DNA of 7,852 bases. Origin: Candidatus Woesearchaeota archaeon CG10_big_fil_rev_8_21_14_0_10_32_24 (GTDB lineage Archaea > Nanobdellota > Nanobdellia > Woesearchaeales > GW2011-AR9). Location: positions 1 through 7,852 of the forward strand of contig PCYG01000070.1 in the NCBI GenBank assembly GCA_002763025.1, read 5' to 3'. This document shows, one piece after another, positions 5,292-7,852 of this stretch. How positions within the stretch are numbered: position 1 is the stretch's first letter; each line of letters opens with the position of its first letter. The position numbers and the translations under genes are program-made. Below the pieces are notes generated by a model. The model was given only the letters and a program-made list of their open reading frames with translations. It was not told the DNA's origin and ran no database searches.

Positions 5292-6179
5292 TTACCATGA
5301 AAAAACTCTTTCCTCAATTTTTGGAATACCTTTAATTGTAATCGTAAACGTTTTAATATCTTGATTTAAATTAAATACTATCGTTCCTGCTGCATGATGA
5401 CCACTCAATGTTGGGGCAGATTTAGGATAGATTTCTTTATGATCATATTTAAGAGTTATAAGATTTGATAAATCATATTGACTTAAATCAACGGAATGTG
5501 TGTTTGCAGAAATATCTACAACAAAACTCCCTTTTATAATACCTTTTGGTGTTAACGCAACAGACACCTCTCCAGGATTTGTGGTTCCTGTAGATATAGT
5601 ATCATACCCCTCTTGAGAGCTTAAAACACCTTCTTCTTCTCCAGTGGATGGTATAACAGATGAATTTTTAGTTGACTGACCTAAAACAATTACAACACTA
5701 TTTATTAATAGTACAATTGATATTATCCCAATAATAATAAGAGGCACATAAAAAAGTAAATTTTTTGTTTTTTTAGAATTCCAGGTAATAGACTTTTCTT
5801 TAATTAATATGATCAATCCTGTTAATGCAATTGCACCACCAACTGTCCAAAAAATAATATTGAAAGATCGTACTACTTGGAACGGTGTTCCCGCAGTAAT
5901 TAAACCAAAATTAATGAGAATTAACGATTTTGAAATACATCTTTTCTTGAAGTAAAAAAATAAAGTTATACTAAATAATAACACTGCTATAATCCAAACT
6001 GGAATTACTATTGTGGTAAAAAATGCAAGAGGCATTCCCACAACAGTAATACCAAGAACACTTAATAACCCTATCAATCCAAGACAGATATTATGGCATA
6101 CTTGCCACGATCCAAAGATACTCGCTACACCTGAAATACTCCCAGTAGTACTTGCAATCTTTTCTTTTAAATATTTCAT
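5292..6179 (-). CDS. Polytopic membrane protein fused to an extracytoplasmic His-motif domain
   Basis: The 295-residue product has two parts. The N-terminal part (about 25-165) has five hydrophobic segments and a motif WQVCHNICLG with Cys28 and Cys32, plus Cys81 in a basic loop KKRCISK. The Cys-x3-Cys at the entry to the first helix could carry a metal. After a Ser/Thr/Gly linker (168-203) comes a beta-rich domain (204-295) with NTHSVDLSQYDL (226-237), SGHHAAGTIVF (259-269) and the ending ERVFSW. I recall this THSVDL...GHH...ERxFxW pattern as a recurring small envelope domain, sometimes alone on lipoproteins, with no assigned function. The start overlaps the preceding stop as ATGA (6176-6179) with no ribosome binding site, so translation should be coupled. 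Ends in a double stop TAATAA. Confidence 0.78.
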   Translation of the reverse strand: MKYLKEKIASTTGSISGVASIFGSWQVCHNICLGLIGLLSVLGITVVGMPLAFFTTIVIPVWIIAVLLFSITLFFYFKKRCISKSLILINFGLITAGTPFQVVRSFNIIFWTVGGAIALTGLIILIKEKSITWNSKKTKNLLFYVPLIIIGIISIVLLINSVVIVLGQSTKNSSVIPSTGEEEGVLSSQEGYDTISTGTTNPGEVSVALTPKGIIKGSFVVDISANTHSVDLSQYDLSNLITLKYDHKEIYPKSAPTLSGHHAAGTIVFNLNQDIKTFTITIKGIPKIEERVFSW

Positions 6180-6670
6180 TTTTTCTTAATATTTTTCCAT
6201 AATTTGTAAATCCACAAATATACTAATATCACTAACCCTACAACTAATAAAATATATAAAATACTAAAAAAATTCCAATATCCTCCACTTAAGCCCATCA
6301 TACCATATCCTGTTCCCATCATTGTATTGCCTCCTTGCATCATACCCATTATTCCTGCACCAAACACGCCAATATCCTCTTTACAGTAAAATTTCTTAGC
6401 CATATTAATGTGGGTTTGTTTTAATTGAGCAGAACCTTCACCGCCCATCATATCATCCATTGTTTCATGGGCCTCTCCTGGATGCATCTTTTCCATATAA
6501 TAATCCCCTATAAATTCTAATTGTTCTTCTGAAAGATCATTACAGGGGATCTCTGCATTAATAATTGCTTCTGTCTGTTCAAAGGAAGAATGACTGTGCC
6601 CTGCATTCGCCATCACATTTGCAATTAGTACAATAAACACCAACACCCACAACATATTTTTTAATTTCAT
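6176..6670 (-). CDS. Met/His-rich exported membrane protein, putative copper binder
   Basis: The 164-residue product has a signal peptide (about 1-22), then HSH (25-27) and a helical region with MHPGEAHETMDDMMGGEGS (62-80), HINMAKKFYC (87-96) and Cys43. A Met/Gly-rich loop (104-130) contains three MM pairs, and a membrane helix (about 134-156) with a basic cytoplasmic end closes the protein. The MHPGExHExMDxMMGGEGS block is, to my recollection, conserved in small archaeal and bacterial envelope proteins near copper genes; a computed search is needed for a family name. Met and His sites of this kind bind Cu(I) outside the cell. The ribosome binding site GGTGAT (6674-6679) is well placed and overlaps the stop codon of the DUF411 gene, indicating one operon. 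Confidence 0.75.
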   Translation of the reverse strand: MKLKNMLWVLVFIVLIANVMANAGHSHSSFEQTEAIINAEIPCNDLSEEQLEFIGDYYMEKMHPGEAHETMDDMMGGEGSAQLKQTHINMAKKFYCKEDIGVFGAGIMGMMQGGNTMMGTGYGMMGLSGGYWNFFSILYILLVVGLVILVYLWIYKLWKNIKKK

Positions 6671-6678
6671 ATTATCAC

Positions 6679-7152
6679 CTAAATTTTTATAAATTCAAAT
6701 GTGCTTCCATCATGGTTAATTGCATAGACTGTCCACGTCCCACTTTTAGACCCTGGCATTCCTGGAGCTCCTGAAGGCATTCCCGGTAAAGCAATTCCTG
6801 CAATATCTGGCTGTTCTACCATCATTTTTTCAATAGCTTCAATTGGTACATGACCTTCTACAAAGTAATTTTCTATTTGTGTAGTATGACAGCTTCTCAT
6901 ATCCAGGGGAATTTTATAACCATCTTTAATAGAATCCAAATTATCATCAATTTTTATTGTTACATCTAATCCTTGTTTTTGTGCATATTGTGAATAAATT
7001 CCACAACAACCACAACCAGATGTTTTTAAAATAGTAATTTTAGTTTTGGAAAGTTCAGAATTATCTGTAGGGGGTGCAGCTTTAGTACAACCAGATATAA
7101 TCACTAGGGCAATCAAGATCACTGTTAATATTATAAATTTCATCTGCGTCAT
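6679..7152 (-). CDS. DUF411 (CopG-like) metal-binding lipoprotein
   Basis: The 157-residue product matches the DUF411 family in order: KTSGCGCC (43-50; Cys47, Cys49, Cys50), DMRSCHT (84-90; Cys88, His89), VEGHVP (98-103; His101) and GIALPGMPSGAPGMPG (119-134). Family proteins bind copper or other metals in the periplasm and sit in copper-resistance clusters. A hydrophobic N-terminus and lipobox IISGC predict lipid attachment at Cys22. The start at 7152 was chosen because AGGTGAT (7157-7163) lies 4 nt before this ATG; a longer reading from GTG at 7161 would begin inside that ribosome binding site, and ATG at 7143 is too distant. First gene of the metal-binding operon. The extra Cys47 makes the motif CGCC preceded by Gly where many relatives have TCGCC. 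Confidence 0.88.
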   Translation of the reverse strand: MTQMKFIILTVILIALVIISGCTKAAPPTDNSELSKTKITILKTSGCGCCGIYSQYAQKQGLDVTIKIDDNLDSIKDGYKIPLDMRSCHTTQIENYFVEGHVPIEAIEKMMVEQPDIAGIALPGMPSGAPGMPGSKSGTWTVYAINHDGSTFEFIKI

Positions 7153-7185
7153 GTGAATCACCTAAGAAACATAGGAATGAAACGC

Positions 7186-7198
7186 TATATATATATAA
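7186..7198 (-). promoter_or_regulatory. Strong TATA box for the metal-binding operon
   Basis: The minus strand reads TTATATATATATA, centred about 40 bp before the ATG at 7152. This predicts transcription from about 7165-7168 and a leader of about 15 nt holding the AGGTGAT site. It is the clearest archaeal promoter in the window. Confidence 0.65.
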
Positions 7199-7202
7199 CG
7201 AC

Positions 7203-7214
7203 GAAACTAGTTTC
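7203..7214. promoter_or_regulatory. Palindromic operator candidate GAAACTAGTTTC
   Basis: A perfect 12-bp palindrome lies 4 bp upstream of the TATA box, where the B-recognition element or an activator/repressor would bind. A third GAAAC lies on the other side of the TATA box (7179-7183). An imperfect palindrome CCCAATTTAAAATGGG (7217-7232) lies 2 bp beyond. A metal- or thiol-responsive regulator is plausible but is not encoded in the window. Confidence 0.4.
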
Positions 7215-7252
7215 AGCCCAATTTAAAATGGGATTAATAAGTGGGTTCTCAA

Positions 7253-7851
7253 TTAAAAATTTGTATTTACATATAATTTTCCATTATCAATCTCTATTTT
7301 TTTACAAAGATCCATCTGCGGAAAATCTTTTAGTGAAGGATATCTATATGGTCCAGTTGCAGGATAGCTTACAGGAAATTGATGTATCCCCTCTCAATTG
7401 AAAATCCAGGCTTTTCTCCCTGAAATTAAAGGTTCAATTTTTCTTGGTCTAAAATAATCAGGAACCTCTTCAACAGACCTCTCTAAATCATATAACAGAA
7501 ATGTCCAATATAAATCGCGTTTTCGGTGTTACCAATGAAATTTACGAATGTGATATTTATGAACTGCAAAACGAGAGTTTTCTCGTAATACTTTTCCTTG
7601 CTTATTTCTTCTTCGTAATCTACTTTTAAGTTAAATCCCTATTTCACCATTAAGAAGATTTACACCATATTTATGTGATGAAGGAATGCCTATTGTTTCA
7701 CCTAACCACTATCTATGACATATTTCAACGAGATTTAGAAAAATTATTAATTTCATTTTGACACCAGGATTTTTATGATGTTCACAGGACAACCTCGTGC
7801 TGCTCGTTCATTTGCTTCTAATTCATCCATACGAATTTCAACTACAAAAAC
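7253..7851 (-). pseudogene. Probable decayed protein gene, identity unknown
   Basis: One minus-strand frame from 7780 down to TAA at 7253-7255 has only four internal stops in about 170 codons (TAG, TAA, TAA, TGA), far fewer than expected in DNA this AT-rich. The stretches read like protein: HHKNPGVKM near the top, LYDLERSVEEVPDYF, then RPRKIEPLISGRKAW, FPVSYPATGPYRYPS and IEIDNGKLYVN at the end. A second frame (7753-7851) supplies VFVVEIRMDELEANERAARG just before it, so a frameshift is also implied. The last stop lies 100 bp before the DUF411 start, a normal intergenic distance. The original function is not recognised; a transposase or other accessory gene is possible. Random open stretches remain a possible alternative. 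Confidence 0.4.
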
Positions 7852-7852
7852 A

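Noticed and set aside
7153..7401. 82-residue plus-strand reading frame
   Set aside because: It begins inside the ribosome binding site and promoter of the DUF411 operon, runs over the palindromes and then opposes the decayed gene; no domain is visible.
1..7852. tRNA genes and CRISPR arrays
   Set aside because: No cloverleaf-compatible sequence with the usual T-arm motif and no regularly spaced repeats were seen on either strand.

Overview
The window looks like DNA from an AT-rich archaeon. The reasons are TATA-like boxes placed about 25 bp before likely transcription starts, GGTGAT/GGAGG ribosome binding sites, T-rich gene ends and small, tightly packed envelope genes. A DPANN-type lineage (Woesearchaeota/Pacearchaeota-like) fits the gene content, but that is inference. 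No rRNA, tRNA, CRISPR array or transposase gene was found.

Layout. (1) Positions 1-739, plus strand: the 3' end of a CobW/ZNG1-type metal-chaperone GTPase, then a TATA box and a lipoprotein with a complete CuA copper site. (2) Positions 740-1036: a non-coding block with a 131-bp MITE-like palindrome flanked by a 9-bp direct repeat, then two tandem hairpins sharing a GTATATAC palindrome. (3) Positions 1019-4134, minus strand: a thiol-redox operon. Its order is a membrane-anchored protein with three thioredoxin folds, a 48-residue lipoprotein with a Gly/Cys tail, a one-cysteine thioredoxin-like protein, a CcdA-type electron transporter and a small membrane protein. (4) Positions 4192-7152, minus strand: a metal-binding operon. 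Its order is a DUF411 lipoprotein, a His/Met-rich membrane protein, a polytopic protein with a C-terminal extracytoplasmic domain, a Cys-cluster protein, and a His-rich single-pass protein. (5) Positions 7253-7851: probable remains of a decayed minus-strand gene.

How they may work together (inference). Nearly every gene product is placed at or outside the membrane and carries Cys, His or Met clusters typical of copper handling, or thioredoxin-type redox sites. CcdA would bring electrons across the membrane, the triple-thioredoxin protein and its partner would distribute them, and the DUF411, Cys-cluster, Met-rich and His-rich proteins would bind or pass on copper. The CuA lipoprotein is the obvious client or electron carrier. 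No oxidase subunit I, nitrous-oxide reductase or Sco gene is in the window, so the terminal reaction is unknown.

Two adjacent genes end in the same residues, MVGGC, and a third ends GGGCGG. This unexplained shared tail is the most distinctive protein-level signal here.
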